Counted from the first letter of the stretch, positions 40,393-49,751 are shown. The stretch is 64,000 nucleotides of DNA from Crocinitomicaceae bacterium (GCA_021325675.1 JAJTCM010000001.1:744001-808000); one strand, 5' to 3'. Notes: generated from the letters alone by a model not told the origin. Numbers and translations: made by a program.

Positions 40393-43104
40393 TTACAATT
40401 TTACCATCTTTTTAGTAGCAACAATTTTCCCGTCAGCTACCAGGTTGTAGGAATACTGCCCGGAGCTCAGGTCGTCTGCAAAAACGGTCAGCTCGCCATT
40501 CCCGCGTTCGGAAATTTCAACGGATTGAATCAGCTTCCCTTGCATGTTGTAGAAATGCATTTGGGCTTGCTTCACCGTGGTTGGAATGCTGTAAGCGATT
40601 ACGGTACTTTCCGCAAACGGGTTCGGCACGTTCTGCGACAAAACAAGCGTATTTTTATCCGATAATTTCACCTGCAGCTTGCTGCTTAATTCCCGCTGGA
40701 TTTCCTGCGGCGTTTGCTGTACCGCCATTTGGTTAGCTTCACAGAGTGTTGGCAACAGCGCTGACAAACAGTTTTCGAGCTGGGACAAGCGGGAATTGAG
40801 GTCATTGAGTTGAGATTGTTGATTGGCGATTACAGAATCTTTGTCTTCGATTTCGGATTGTTGTTCTTTCATTCCGGCGATTAACAAAGGGATTAATTCT
40901 TCATATTCCACACCTTTGAATTTAAGCTCAGCTTGTATTATATTTCCTTGTGAATCATATTGAGCAGGACGATTTCGCTCATTAACAAGAGCAGGCAAAA
41001 CCAGCTCTACTTCCTGTGCTATCAAGCCCATTTGTGCATCACTTTCAAAACCAAATTCCGGGTAAGTCACTGTGTCATAAATATAAGTTCTTGGCTGTAA
41101 TTGCCCAATGAGATCCAACGCATTTTCGATATTGTCCACATTAGCTTTAAACATCTGATCGGAGACCAAAACCGGGTTACTAAATACTGTTAGTGAACCT
41201 TGTACATTCACAGGACCTACAAAATAGCCGGCATAACTGCCAGTTCCGGAAGCAGTACCAAAAACACCGTAGTTATTCGTTGTACCTCCTGAAGCTAACC
41301 CGTAAACCCCATAATTCGTCACCGCAGCACCTGTTGCAGCTCCATTCACTCCAAAGGAACTTGTCGCTGTTGCCGCAGACCTTCCCTGGACACCGAACGC
41401 CGTTATTGAAGTTCCTATAGCATCTGCCAGCAGCCCCCAGGTAGAACCGGAGCCATTGGAAGCAAAACCTCTTAAGCCGGCAACATTAATACCTTCAATT
41501 CTTGAAGCATTATTTCCAAAAGCAACACCATCCACCCCGACACAAGTACCATTGACAACGTCTGAATTTGCTATTCCTCTTACACCTAGTACGGCACCTG
41601 CGCTTGATGCTTTAGCATTGGAATTGACTCCAATTGTCTCTATGGCCGCACCTTCTGTATACACTTCAATACCTACAGGCAGTAGACCATTTGTATTAAT
41701 TACATTCAAAGACCTGTTTTTAGCTTCTGTTGTATATGGATGTGCAACTAAGGCTGTATTTGCAGGTCGAACATTCAAACCGGCAAGCTCATTCTCACCT
41801 GTCAGGCTATTTACGTTTACAAAGCCGTTATTGAAATTTAACTGTTCTCCATTCATTGGGATTTCACGGTCATTCAACAAAATTGCCGGATTAGTGATGT
41901 CACCAACGTTTTGGCCTAAAACTACATGATTGGTCAGGGAATTGATTGAAAGTCCGTTGTTTGCCTCAACTGTTCCACCTCCACCGCCGCCGGCAGGAAC
42001 GTAAATTACATCGCCGTTTGCGTCGACGGACAATACGCCAAGTCCAGGATTTACAGCCAATGGAACTGATCCGGACCGCATATCTGTTAAACGCAGTCCT
42101 GAAAAACCGGTAGCGTTTCCGCCGCCCAATCCCGGGTTACCGTTATTCGTGTTGAAATGTCGTTGTTGAGCCGGCGTTAAAGGGACGCCTGCCGCGCCAT
42201 AAAAATCTGAATTGATCTCCAGGCGGTTACCCGGATTAGCTGTTGCAAGTCCTAAAAAACCACTGGCTTCCATTACCATCAGGCCATCAACGCCGTTTAC
42301 CCATTGAAAAATTGGCCGGTTGGTAACCACGTTGACGCGCCCGAGCGTAAAATCGCCTACATTGGGATCATAATCACGGGCAGAAATAAAGCGGCTGATT
42401 GTAATTGCACTGGCTACATCCTGAGCGTTTTCTATGCTTCCTATGGTATTAAATGCCGTGTTGGGGTTAATCGCTGATTGCTTCCCCATCCAGGCCGGAA
42501 TGTATTGCGTACTTGTTACCCCGGCCAGGTTGATGTTAGCCATGTAGGCATTCGTATCTCCGGTAACCCGCGTACGCAGGAGCAGTTCCCCGTTATTTCG
42601 TTCCGGTGTCATGATATCCAGGTGGAAATTCGGATTCTCATTATTAAACCCAATGTAGCCGGGCCTTTGTGCCAAAGGACCTCCTCCCCGCAGGATTGTA
42701 ACCCGATTGAGATTAGCGGTCATGAAATGCATATTCTTGTTATGTACTGTTCCCAAACGCACTTCCTCATTACCAGCAGTGGAAAGAACCGAAATCCTGA
42801 ACTTGGCTGTGACGTTGTTAGCATTGGAACCAGTGAACATATCCCAGGTATTTGCCACAGAATTATTACCGTCAGACCTAAAAAGCAAGCCGTTTAACGG
42901 GCCATTTGGTTGATTGCAGTAGAAATTGTTGATGTGAAAACGGGCATTGGTTGCTGTTGCACCATTACTGGAAAAGTTTCCAATACCAATTCCTCTCATG
43001 GTTGCAACTGTTTCACCATAATTAGTCCCATTAAGCGTAAATTGAGCATTCAAATTAAAATTCATTACAGTTAATAACCCTAATGACAGAATTTTCTTTT
43101 TCAT
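40393..43104 (-). CDS. Fibre-like protein with S74 autoprocessing chaperone and T9SS tail
   Basis: The protein has 903 residues. The signal peptide is LSLGLLTVMNFNLNAQ. A long glycine-, asparagine- and alanine-rich beta passenger (about residues 20-640) contains repeats such as FGVNGAATGAAVTNYGVYGLASGG. The S74 intramolecular chaperone comes next: LVSDQMFKANVDNIENALD with the Ser and Lys of the proposed dyad, LQPRTYIYD, and MGLIAQEVELVLPALV. A coiled coil (EIEDKDSVIANQQSQLNDLN) follows, then the sorting domain QNVPNPFAESTVIAY, ending KKMVKL. S74 domains trimerise phage tail fibres; a trimeric surface fibre is inferred. Confidence 0.87.
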   Translation of the reverse strand: MKKKILSLGLLTVMNFNLNAQFTLNGTNYGETVATMRGIGIGNFSSNGATATNARFHINNFYCNQPNGPLNGLLFRSDGNNSVANTWDMFTGSNANNVTAKFRISVLSTAGNEEVRLGTVHNKNMHFMTANLNRVTILRGGGPLAQRPGYIGFNNENPNFHLDIMTPERNNGELLLRTRVTGDTNAYMANINLAGVTSTQYIPAWMGKQSAINPNTAFNTIGSIENAQDVASAITISRFISARDYDPNVGDFTLGRVNVVTNRPIFQWVNGVDGLMVMEASGFLGLATANPGNRLEINSDFYGAAGVPLTPAQQRHFNTNNGNPGLGGGNATGFSGLRLTDMRSGSVPLAVNPGLGVLSVDANGDVIYVPAGGGGGGTVEANNGLSINSLTNHVVLGQNVGDITNPAILLNDREIPMNGEQLNFNNGFVNVNSLTGENELAGLNVRPANTALVAHPYTTEAKNRSLNVINTNGLLPVGIEVYTEGAAIETIGVNSNAKASSAGAVLGVRGIANSDVVNGTCVGVDGVAFGNNASRIEGINVAGLRGFASNGSGSTWGLLADAIGTSITAFGVQGRSAATATSSFGVNGAATGAAVTNYGVYGLASGGTTNNYGVFGTASGTGSYAGYFVGPVNVQGSLTVFSNPVLVSDQMFKANVDNIENALDLIGQLQPRTYIYDTVTYPEFGFESDAQMGLIAQEVELVLPALVNERNRPAQYDSQGNIIQAELKFKGVEYEELIPLLIAGMKEQQSEIEDKDSVIANQQSQLNDLNSRLSQLENCLSALLPTLCEANQMAVQQTPQEIQRELSSKLQVKLSDKNTLVLSQNVPNPFAESTVIAYSIPTTVKQAQMHFYNMQGKLIQSVEISERGNGELTVFADDLSSGQYSYNLVADGKIVATKKMVKL

Positions 43105-43117
43105 AGTGGCAGTTTTT

Positions 43118-44050
43118 TTAGTTAATAATAATTTTCTGTTTTTCGTTATTTATAATTAGATAATAAATTCCTTTTTTATATTCTTTCACATCTATCTCTA
43201 TCGTATAGGTAGAGTTATTCAAATGTTGTTGATAGATCTTTTTCCCAAGCAAATCCAAAATCTCTACGTGATTAAAAGTAGATTTACTTTCTATATTTAG
43301 AATATCAGTTGAAGGATTAGGAAATACTTTATAAGTAGCATTTTCTTTGTAATTTACTGATAATGGAATATCAGATACATAAACGTTATCAATAAAATAA
43401 TATGCCGCTTGGGTGGTTATAAAGCCTGTTTGAAGTTCCTCAATACATACCAGATTACTATTTTCTGTATTGCTCCCAATATAAATATATTGCTCTCCAC
43501 CATTAGCAACATAAGCTCCTGTTAAAAGTTTCCAATTCAAAGAATCAACATCCGTTATATCAAAATCAACTCTATTAATGAAATTCATTGATCCTGCAGA
43601 AGAATTATATATTAATTGATCACTAAATGCTATTTCAATTTCACAAGTTTTATAATTGCTGCTATCAGCCATATTAACGTATATGGCTACATGATATGTT
43701 TGATTTGGAATTAAAGACTGAGATAAAAATCCTTGAGCATATTCCTTAGATATATCACCATTAGGTTCATACAAAACTAAACCTAAAAATGAATTCCCAT
43801 CCTGTGCTATTTGAAAACCAAAATAAGTTTGAGGAGTAACGTAGGCCGATCCCCAACAATCCATTAAATTAGCAGTAGAGCAAAAATAATCCGTAGTCAT
43901 ACCGTTAGGATTTACCCAATATTCACAAATGTCATAGTTCGTAGAGTAATCACATTGTATAGTATCTTCAAAACTCGGGTTCATGACCAGGTTTTGGCTG
44001 ACGCTCATTAATGAAAAATGAATGAAAAGTAAAAATATTAGTTTTTTCAT
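43118..44050 (-). CDS. T9SS-sorted surface protein (paralogue of the truncated gene next to it)
   Basis: The protein has 310 residues. The signal peptide is LIFLLFIHFSLMSVSQ, and the mature protein opens with NLVMNPSFEDT, a pattern typical of carbohydrate-binding, jelly-roll-like domains in Bacteroidota. AQGFLSQSLIPNQTYHVAIYVN and YYFIDNVYVSD support that fold. The sorting domain begins KVFPNPSTDILNIES and ends KGIYYLIINNEKQKIIIN. Base composition is clearly more AT-rich than the flanking genes. It lies 13 bases from the S74 gene and 10 bases from its shorter paralogue upstream on the same strand. Confidence 0.8.
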   Translation of the reverse strand: MKKLIFLLFIHFSLMSVSQNLVMNPSFEDTIQCDYSTNYDICEYWVNPNGMTTDYFCSTANLMDCWGSAYVTPQTYFGFQIAQDGNSFLGLVLYEPNGDISKEYAQGFLSQSLIPNQTYHVAIYVNMADSSNYKTCEIEIAFSDQLIYNSSAGSMNFINRVDFDITDVDSLNWKLLTGAYVANGGEQYIYIGSNTENSNLVCIEELQTGFITTQAAYYFIDNVYVSDIPLSVNYKENATYKVFPNPSTDILNIESKSTFNHVEILDLLGKKIYQQHLNNSTYTIEIDVKEYKKGIYYLIINNEKQKIIIN

Positions 44051-44060
44051 GGTTTAATTT

Positions 44061-44483
44061 TTAGTTAATGATCATTTTTTCCTTTTCATTGTTTATTAGC
44101 AAATAATAAATTCCTTTTTCAAATCCCCTTAGATTTTGAATCATAGGTTGGGATAAAAAACCTTGAGCAAAATCTTTTCCATTTGCAAATTGATTATATA
44201 ACATCATTCCTAAATATGATGTTCCATTTTGAGCAATCTGGTAACCTAATGAAGATTGAGGTGTATTAAACGCTGGGCCATAACAATCTAATAAACTTGA
44301 ATTTGAACCAAAATATTCAGTAGTTTGGCCATTTGGATTCACCCAATGCTGGCAAATATAATAGTGTATCGAATCGCAATCATTCAGCGTATCTTCAAAA
44401 CTCGGATTCATGACCAGATTCTGCCCTAATCCCACCAAATGGACCACCTCAAAAAAGAAACATAAAACGATTAACTTTCTCAT
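44061..44483 (-). CDS. Internally deleted paralogue of the 43118-44050 protein
   Basis: The 140 residues align end to end with two separate parts of the neighbouring 310-residue protein. Residues 20-117 (QNLVMNPSFEDTLNDCDS through AQGFLSQPMIQN) match its N-terminal domain. Residues 118-140 (FEKGIYYLLINNEKEKMIIN) match its last 20 residues. About 165 intervening residues, including most of the sorting domain, are missing, yet the frame is kept. It may be a decaying duplicate rather than a functional protein, although the signal peptide remains intact. Confidence 0.75.
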   Translation of the reverse strand: MRKLIVLCFFFEVVHLVGLGQNLVMNPSFEDTLNDCDSIHYYICQHWVNPNGQTTEYFGSNSSLLDCYGPAFNTPQSSLGYQIAQNGTSYLGMMLYNQFANGKDFAQGFLSQPMIQNLRGFEKGIYYLLINNEKEKMIIN

Positions 44484-44528
44484 ACTGCAATGTTAAACTA
44501 TTAAATAACACCAAACAAGTCCCCTTTC

Positions 44529-44551
44529 CGGGGTATTCGATCCGTACCCCG
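44529..44551. other. Inverted repeat CGGGGTA-N9-TACCCCG
   Basis: Seven-base perfect arms lie in the 192-bp gap between the truncated T9SS gene and the ABC exporter gene. A further GGGGG run follows. There is no T-tract; it may be a leader hairpin or operator for the 44061/43118 genes. Confidence 0.4.
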
Positions 44552-44675
44552 AAAATGGGGGCGTCACTTCAAAGAACGAAATCCCAAAACCATTGGTTGG
44601 TAAAACAAAGACCGGAAAATGAAGCTTTTACCCCTAAATGAGTAAAAAATGAATCCTGAAAATCAAACTGGCGCC

Positions 44676-46454
44676 TTATAAATCATCCTCGCTCACATGG
44701 TTCTCCCCTTCCACCAGCTGTTTCTGGTAAATTTCAGCGTAAATCCCGTTTAAGTCCATCAACTCCTGGTGCAAACCTTCTTCCGCTTTATGGCCGTTTT
44801 CGATCACGAGGATTTTGTCGGCGAAGCGCAGGCTCGAAACACGGTGACTTACGATGACGGTGAGGTTTTGGCTGAAGTTGGAATCAATGGCCTTGAGGAT
44901 CACGTCTTCCGTTTCTGTGTCGACGGCGCTCAGGCAATCGTCCAGCAGGAGGAGCTTAGGCTTGCGGATGAGGGCGCGGGCAATGCTGACCCGCTGTTTC
45001 TGTCCGCCGCTGAGGTTCACGCCGCGCTCGCCCAACAGGGTATCGAAACCGTCCTTAAAGCTTTCAATATTGTGATAAACATGGGCCGTTTTGGCGGCAT
45101 TCACCAAATCTTCGGGAGAAACGTTATCGTGGTTCACGCCGAATTTGATGTTGTTACCAATCGTATCGGAAAAGAGGAAAACGTCCTGCGGCACAACGCC
45201 TGTCTGGCTGCGGAACTCTTCGAGGTTAACCGTTTTGAGGTCCTTGCCGTTGACAGTTATCCTTCCTTTTGTCGGGTCAACCTGGCGCGTGAGCAGGTTT
45301 AACACCGTGGATTTTCCGCTCCCGGTACGGCCTACGATCCCCAGCGTTTCGCCTTCACGGATGCTGAAGGAAAGGTCTTTCACGGCTTCAATGCCCGAAT
45401 TTTCGTGGGTATAGGAAACATTTTCAAAGCGGATTTCCCGGATCACGCCGTTGCTTTCTTCGGTCGGGTTGACGATCTGCGGCTCTATTTTCAGGAATTC
45501 GTTGATGCGCGCCTGGGAAGCAGCCGCCCGCTGGTTGATGGACGTTACCCAGCCGACACTTGCAAAAGGCCAGGTCATCATGTTGACATAAAACACGAAA
45601 GCCACAATATCACCCGGGGTGATTTCCTTGCGGTAAACGAGGATCCCGCCGTAGTAAACCGTCAGCAGGACGCTTAGCCCGATCAGGAAAACGATCGTTG
45701 GCATGAACAAAGCGTTCACCATCACCAGGCGCATGTTTCGGCGCTTGAATTCTTCGGAGGATTTTTCAAATTTCTCCTGCATTTCGCGTTCCCGCAGGTA
45801 GGCTTTCACTACCCGGATGCCCGAAAAGCTTTCCTGTACGATGGTCGACAGCAAAGACTGCTCTTCCTGGACTTCCTTGCTCATCAGGTTCATTTTCGTG
45901 GATACGCGGTAAATCAGGATGGACATCAGCGGCAGCGGGATCAGCACAACCAATGTGAGCGGCACGTGAATGCGCATCATGGCGTAAATTCCGAGAATGG
46001 AAAGCACAACGAGGTTAATCGTATACATTAGTCCCGGGCCAAGGTACATCCGCACCTGCGAAACATCTTCCGAAATACGGTTCATCAAATCGCCCGTGCG
46101 GTTTTTTTTATAAAAGGCAAAGTTCAGGCGCTGGTATTGCTGGTAAATTTCATTTTTGAGGTCGTATTCGATCAGGCGGGAAACGATGATGATCATTTGC
46201 CGGGTAAGAAAAAGGAAGAAGCCTTTGACGACAGAAAAAAGCATATACAGGCCTGCGATTTTGAGCGTGAGCCAGAAAATAGCATCGAATTTTTCCGGGT
46301 TTCCAACCGTTTCCAGGAAGTCATTTACTGCTGTTTTGACCAGTTTCGGCATTTCCACCCCAAAATAGTTGGAAAGGGCAATGAATACGACACCGAAAAT
46401 GAGCCTCCATTTGTATTTTATTAAATATTTGTTCAGGTAGCTTAAAGACTTCAT
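44676..46454 (-). CDS. MsbA-like ABC exporter (membrane and ATPase domains fused)
   Basis: This 592-residue protein is a half-transporter. The N-terminal membrane domain has six helices (about residues 15-310; KWRLIFGVVFIALSNYFGVE, then VVKGFFLFLTRQMIIIVS). The ATPase domain has Walker A GRTGSGKST near residue 381, signature LSGGQKQRVSIARALI, Walker B LLLLDDCLSAVD and H-loop VIVSHR. It would act as a homodimer exporting lipid or drug-like substrates; the substrate cannot be read from the sequence. A -7 box at 46499-46506 is divergent from the leucine dehydrogenase promoter. Confidence 0.9.
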   Translation of the reverse strand: MKSLSYLNKYLIKYKWRLIFGVVFIALSNYFGVEMPKLVKTAVNDFLETVGNPEKFDAIFWLTLKIAGLYMLFSVVKGFFLFLTRQMIIIVSRLIEYDLKNEIYQQYQRLNFAFYKKNRTGDLMNRISEDVSQVRMYLGPGLMYTINLVVLSILGIYAMMRIHVPLTLVVLIPLPLMSILIYRVSTKMNLMSKEVQEEQSLLSTIVQESFSGIRVVKAYLREREMQEKFEKSSEEFKRRNMRLVMVNALFMPTIVFLIGLSVLLTVYYGGILVYRKEITPGDIVAFVFYVNMMTWPFASVGWVTSINQRAAASQARINEFLKIEPQIVNPTEESNGVIREIRFENVSYTHENSGIEAVKDLSFSIREGETLGIVGRTGSGKSTVLNLLTRQVDPTKGRITVNGKDLKTVNLEEFRSQTGVVPQDVFLFSDTIGNNIKFGVNHDNVSPEDLVNAAKTAHVYHNIESFKDGFDTLLGERGVNLSGGQKQRVSIARALIRKPKLLLLDDCLSAVDTETEDVILKAIDSNFSQNLTVIVSHRVSSLRFADKILVIENGHKAEEGLHQELMDLNGIYAEIYQKQLVEGENHVSEDDL

Positions 46455-46467
46455 CAGATATTTTTCC

Positions 46468-46475
46468 TATTTTTG
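46468..46475 (+). promoter_or_regulatory. -7 box (TATTTTTG) of the leucine dehydrogenase gene
   Basis: Exact TAnnTTTG on the plus strand, giving a leader of about 70 bases. It overlaps the leader of the divergent exporter gene. Confidence 0.4.
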
Positions 46476-46498
46476 CAGCGCTGTTTAGTACTATGCTA

Positions 46499-46506
46499 CA
46501 AAAATA
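46499..46506 (-). promoter_or_regulatory. -7 box (TATTTTTG) of the ABC exporter gene
   Basis: The plus strand reads CAAAAATA. Together with the box at 46468 it makes a face-to-face promoter pair whose transcripts overlap at their 5' ends. Confidence 0.4.
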
Positions 46507-46546
46507 GCAATTTGAAATAGTTTTTTGAACGCTTTTTTGAAAGATA

Positions 46547-47644
46547 ATGATTGAAGTAAAAAACATCCAGGATACCAGCCTGGCAGAAAACCCTGTTATT
46601 GCTCAAATGAGCAAATTCAACCACGAACAACTTTTATTCTGCAACGATAACGAAACCGGCCTGAAAGCAATCATCGCCGTGCACAACACCGTTCTGGGCC
46701 CGGCGCTCGGCGGTACACGTATGTGGATGTACAACAATGAAATGGACGCCCTGACAGACGTTTTGCGCCTGTCCCGCGGGATGACCTATAAGAATGCGAT
46801 TTCCGGGCTGAACCTCGGTGGCGGTAAAGCCGTGATTATCGGTGATTCCCGCAGCATGAAATCTGAAGCGCTTTTTCGCCGTTTCGGTAAGTTTGTCAAC
46901 AGCCTTGGCGGGAAATACATTACCGCGGAAGATGTCGGCATCTCCCCGATCGATATGACCTGGGTAAACATGGAAACAGACCACGTTGTAGGTTTGCCGG
47001 GCAAAAGCGGCGACCCTTCCCCTGTAACTGCCCACGGCGTTTACGTTGGTATGAAGGCTTGTGCCCACGAACAATACGGAACTGATTCCCTGAGCGGGAA
47101 AAAAGTGCTCGTGCAGGGTGTAGGCCACGTAGGTGAATACCTTGTTGCTTCCCTGGCCAAAGAAGGCGCTAAAATCTATATTTCCGATATCCACGAAGAA
47201 ACGTTGAAGCGTGTGGCTTCCACTTACGGTGCAACAGTTGTCGGGATCAATGAAGTATACGATGTTGACATGGACATCTACGCTCCTTGTGCCTTAGGCG
47301 CAACGGTAAACGACGATACGCTTTCCCGCCTGAAATGTTCTATCATTGCCGGTGCGGCCAACAACCAGCTGGCAAACGAAAGCGTTCACGGGGTGAAAGT
47401 AATGGAAAAAGGCATCATTTACGCGCCGGATTTCGCACTGAACGCCGGAGGGGTGATCAATTGCTATTCCGAGGTGAAAAGCCTGCAGTCCTCCTGGGCG
47501 CTCAACAAAGCTGAAGAAATTTATACAACGATCTCCAACATCGTTAAGCGTTCCAAAAACGAAGGCATCCCGACTTACCAGATTGCCAACAAAATGGCCG
47601 AAGAACGTATCGAAGCCATTGGCAAAGTAAAATTGCCTTTATAA
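46547..47644 (+). CDS. Leucine (Glu/Leu/Phe/Val family) dehydrogenase
   Basis: This 365-residue enzyme has the length of leucine dehydrogenase. ALGGTRMW lies near residue 55. The catalytic lysines are Lys 82 in GMTYKNA and Lys 94 in NLGGGKAVI. TAEDVGIS is followed by the dinucleotide-binding GVGHVGEYL. Oxidative deamination of branched-chain amino acids with NAD+ yields 2-oxo acids for branched fatty acid synthesis, typical of Bacteroidota. The preference for leucine is inferred from similarity. The nusB gene follows after 20 bases. Confidence 0.92.
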   Translation: MIEVKNIQDTSLAENPVIAQMSKFNHEQLLFCNDNETGLKAIIAVHNTVLGPALGGTRMWMYNNEMDALTDVLRLSRGMTYKNAISGLNLGGGKAVIIGDSRSMKSEALFRRFGKFVNSLGGKYITAEDVGISPIDMTWVNMETDHVVGLPGKSGDPSPVTAHGVYVGMKACAHEQYGTDSLSGKKVLVQGVGHVGEYLVASLAKEGAKIYISDIHEETLKRVASTYGATVVGINEVYDVDMDIYAPCALGATVNDDTLSRLKCSIIAGAANNQLANESVHGVKVMEKGIIYAPDFALNAGGVINCYSEVKSLQSSWALNKAEEIYTTISNIVKRSKNEGIPTYQIANKMAEERIEAIGKVKLPL

Positions 47645-47664
47645 TTTACCCGTAAAAATTTACA

Positions 47665-48612
47665 ATGTTAAACCGCCGTCATTTAAGGATCAAAGTTTTA
47701 CAGGCACTGTACGCCTTTTTTCAATCGGAAGAAGAAAATTTCAACCGCACGGAAAAAGAAATGATCGGCGCCCTGGACCGCATCTACGACCTCTATCTCT
47801 ACCTGCTGCTGAGCTTTGAGGAGCTTAAAACCGTAGCAGAAATGCAGATGGAGGACCGCAAGAACAAAATTCGTCCGGATGCAGAAGATTTGAACCCGAA
47901 CATGCGCTTTGTGGAAAACCGTCTTTTTGCCCAGCTCGAAAGCAGTAAGCAGCTGCGCCGCGCCGCCGAAGAACATAAAGTTTCCTGGATTGGTGACGCC
48001 AACCGCGAAATGTTCAAAAAGATCTTTGCCCAGGTGCGTGAGAGCGAGGCTTTCTTCTCCTACATGTCAGCGGAAAGCAATTCTTACGAAGACGACCAGC
48101 AGTTCGCCCTGAACCTCTTCAAGACGGATATCGCCAATTCGGAGCTTATCTATCATTTCTTTGAAGAAAAAAGCATCCACTGGCTCGACGATATCGACCT
48201 GGCTTGTTCCATGGTGCTGAAAACGATCAAATCCGCAAAAGAAGACGAAGCGCCTGAAATCCTGCCTTTGTTTAAGGACCCGGAAGATGAGATCCCTTTT
48301 GTAAAGACACTTTTGCGTAAGACAATTGTTCACGATAAAGACAACATCGCCCTGATCGACGAGCTGACAAAAAACTGGGAAATCGACCGGATTGCGAAAA
48401 TGGATATTATCCTGATGAAAATGGCGATCACTGAGTTCCAGGAATTCAACAATATCCCGACAAAGGTGACGCTGAACGAATACATTGAAATCTCTAAATT
48501 CTATTCCACCCCGAAAAGCAACGGTTTTATCAACGGAATCCTCGACCGCGCGATTGAGCGGCTTGCCCAGGACAATAAAATCAAGAAAACCGGGCGGGGA
48601 CTTATTTCTTAA
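47665..48612 (+). CDS. nusB: Transcription antitermination factor NusB, long Bacteroidota form
   Basis: At 315 residues it is about twice the length of E. coli NusB, as is usual in Bacteroidota. The N-terminal RRHLRIKVLQALYAFFQSEE starts the fold. A long charged helical insert follows. The C-terminal part, TKNWEIDRIAKMDIILMKMAITEF, then PTKVTLNEYIEISKFY and GFINGILDRAI, is the canonical NusB helical core that binds boxA RNA with NusE. It follows leucine dehydrogenase and precedes the DUF1573 lipoprotein and yajC at short spacing, probably one transcript. Confidence 0.94.
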   Translation: MLNRRHLRIKVLQALYAFFQSEEENFNRTEKEMIGALDRIYDLYLYLLLSFEELKTVAEMQMEDRKNKIRPDAEDLNPNMRFVENRLFAQLESSKQLRRAAEEHKVSWIGDANREMFKKIFAQVRESEAFFSYMSAESNSYEDDQQFALNLFKTDIANSELIYHFFEEKSIHWLDDIDLACSMVLKTIKSAKEDEAPEILPLFKDPEDEIPFVKTLLRKTIVHDKDNIALIDELTKNWEIDRIAKMDIILMKMAITEFQEFNNIPTKVTLNEYIEISKFYSTPKSNGFINGILDRAIERLAQDNKIKKTGRGLIS

Positions 48613-48630
48613 TCACTGAACAAAACAACC

Positions 48631-49023
48631 ATGAAATCATTTATCATCTTATCATCCCTTTTGATCCTGTTTTCCTGCTCTGATAACAGTGCTGTTGAAA
48701 TCGGGCAAAAAACCACCATGGACGTAAAACCGGTGTTTGACGCCGGCAAAGTGTTACATGGCGAGGAAATTAACGCCGTGTTCGAGCTTACAAATACAGG
48801 TGACTATCCCCTCGTAATTGCTGAAATCAAAGGCTCATGTTCCTGCACGGTAGTTGAGCAGCCCGAAGAGCCGATCGCACCGGGTGGAAAATACACTGTA
48901 AAAGCAACGGTACGCACAGATAACGCAAGCAGCGGCAAATTGGCCAAAGAAGTGCGTATCCTCGCTAATACCGATCCTTCTGTCACCCTGTTGCGCATTG
49001 AAGGGCTTGTATACCGCAAATAG
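48631..49023 (+). CDS. DUF1573 lipoprotein
   Basis: The 130-residue product has the signal MKSFIILSSLLILFSC with lipobox Cys 16. The mature part is the DUF1573 Ig-like fold: FDAGKVLHGEEINAVFELTN, then PLVIAEIKGSCSCTVVEQPE and APGGKYTVKATVRT. The conserved C-S-C-T is present. In Bacteroidota this family is often coded just before yajC, as here (29-base gap). The role is unknown; periplasm or outer membrane by inference. Confidence 0.88.
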   Translation: MKSFIILSSLLILFSCSDNSAVEIGQKTTMDVKPVFDAGKVLHGEEINAVFELTNTGDYPLVIAEIKGSCSCTVVEQPEEPIAPGGKYTVKATVRTDNASSGKLAKEVRILANTDPSVTLLRIEGLVYRK

Positions 49024-49052
49024 TAATCAAATCAAAAACAAAATAACGCAAA

Positions 49053-49316
49053 ATGGCAAATTTAATCCCATTGGTACTGATCGTAGTTGTATTCTACTTT
49101 TTCATGATCAGGCCACAAATGAAAAAACAAAAAGAACTGAAAAACTTCAGGGCAAACCTGAAAGTTGGCGATAAAGTCGTTACTATCGGCGGCGTTCACG
49201 GGAAAATTCTCGAAATGCGCGACACGACGATTGTAATCAGCTCTGAGGGCACGAAGCTCGTGTTCGAAAAATCTGCAATTTCGCAGGGCGTTTCAGAACA
49301 GCTGGCTGCCCAATAA
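49053..49316 (+). CDS. yajC: Preprotein translocase accessory subunit YajC
   Basis: This 87-residue protein has one membrane helix at residues 2-20 (ANLIPLVLIVVVFYFFMIRP) and then the YajC signature QMKKQKELKNFRANLKVGDKVVTIGGVHGKI. It associates with SecDF. It is last in the leudh-nusB-DUF1573-yajC run and is followed by a strong terminator. Confidence 0.95.
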   Translation: MANLIPLVLIVVVFYFFMIRPQMKKQKELKNFRANLKVGDKVVTIGGVHGKILEMRDTTIVISSEGTKLVFEKSAISQGVSEQLAAQ

Positions 49317-49342
49317 AAGCATTTAAAAAACCAGATTCGAAG

Positions 49343-49374
49343 ACCGGCCACTACAAGTGTCCGGTTTTTTTTGT
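49343..49374 (+). terminator. Intrinsic terminator after yajC
   Basis: ACCGGCCACT pairs with AGTGTCCGGT (one mismatch) around a three-base loop, followed by eight T. Confidence 0.8.
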
Positions 49375-49751
49375 GCCCTAACTCTTTCTAAACCTGCTGG
49401 AACGCTGATAAATGACAGCTTATTTGAGGTTAAAAATGAGCGTATATATCCTCGTTTAAATACGTATAAATACGTGTTTTCACTTCAAACCCCTTATATT
49501 CAACTAAAGAACTAAGTAAATTAGCGGGCTGACTGACCCGTTGCAGCAAAAAATAGTTGTAACCGGTACCAAAATTTGAATATTTGACTCACAGCTTAAA
49601 TCATCTTTTTTAAGCTTCAAACAGCCTCTCTTTTACCTGGCCGGGCCTATCATTTTAAAACTAAAACGGCTAAAACATGTATTAATGCGCCTTATAACGC
49701 ACGCTTATTATTTTTAACCCGACCGGAAGAAATTCCTGTTAATACAATTAT
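49375..49751. other. Gap upstream of the PAS gene pair
   Basis: The gap is AT-rich, with a short direct repeat AAATACGT-N-AAATACGT (about 49457-49475) and a small hairpin CGGGCTGACTGACCCG near 49525. No real coding frame is visible and no clear TAnnTTTG box was found. Confidence 0.5.

Noticed and set aside
41456-41929. 157-codon frame antisense to the S74 protein
   Set aside because: It is opposite a well-supported gene with clear domains on the other strand; composition is that of a shadow frame.
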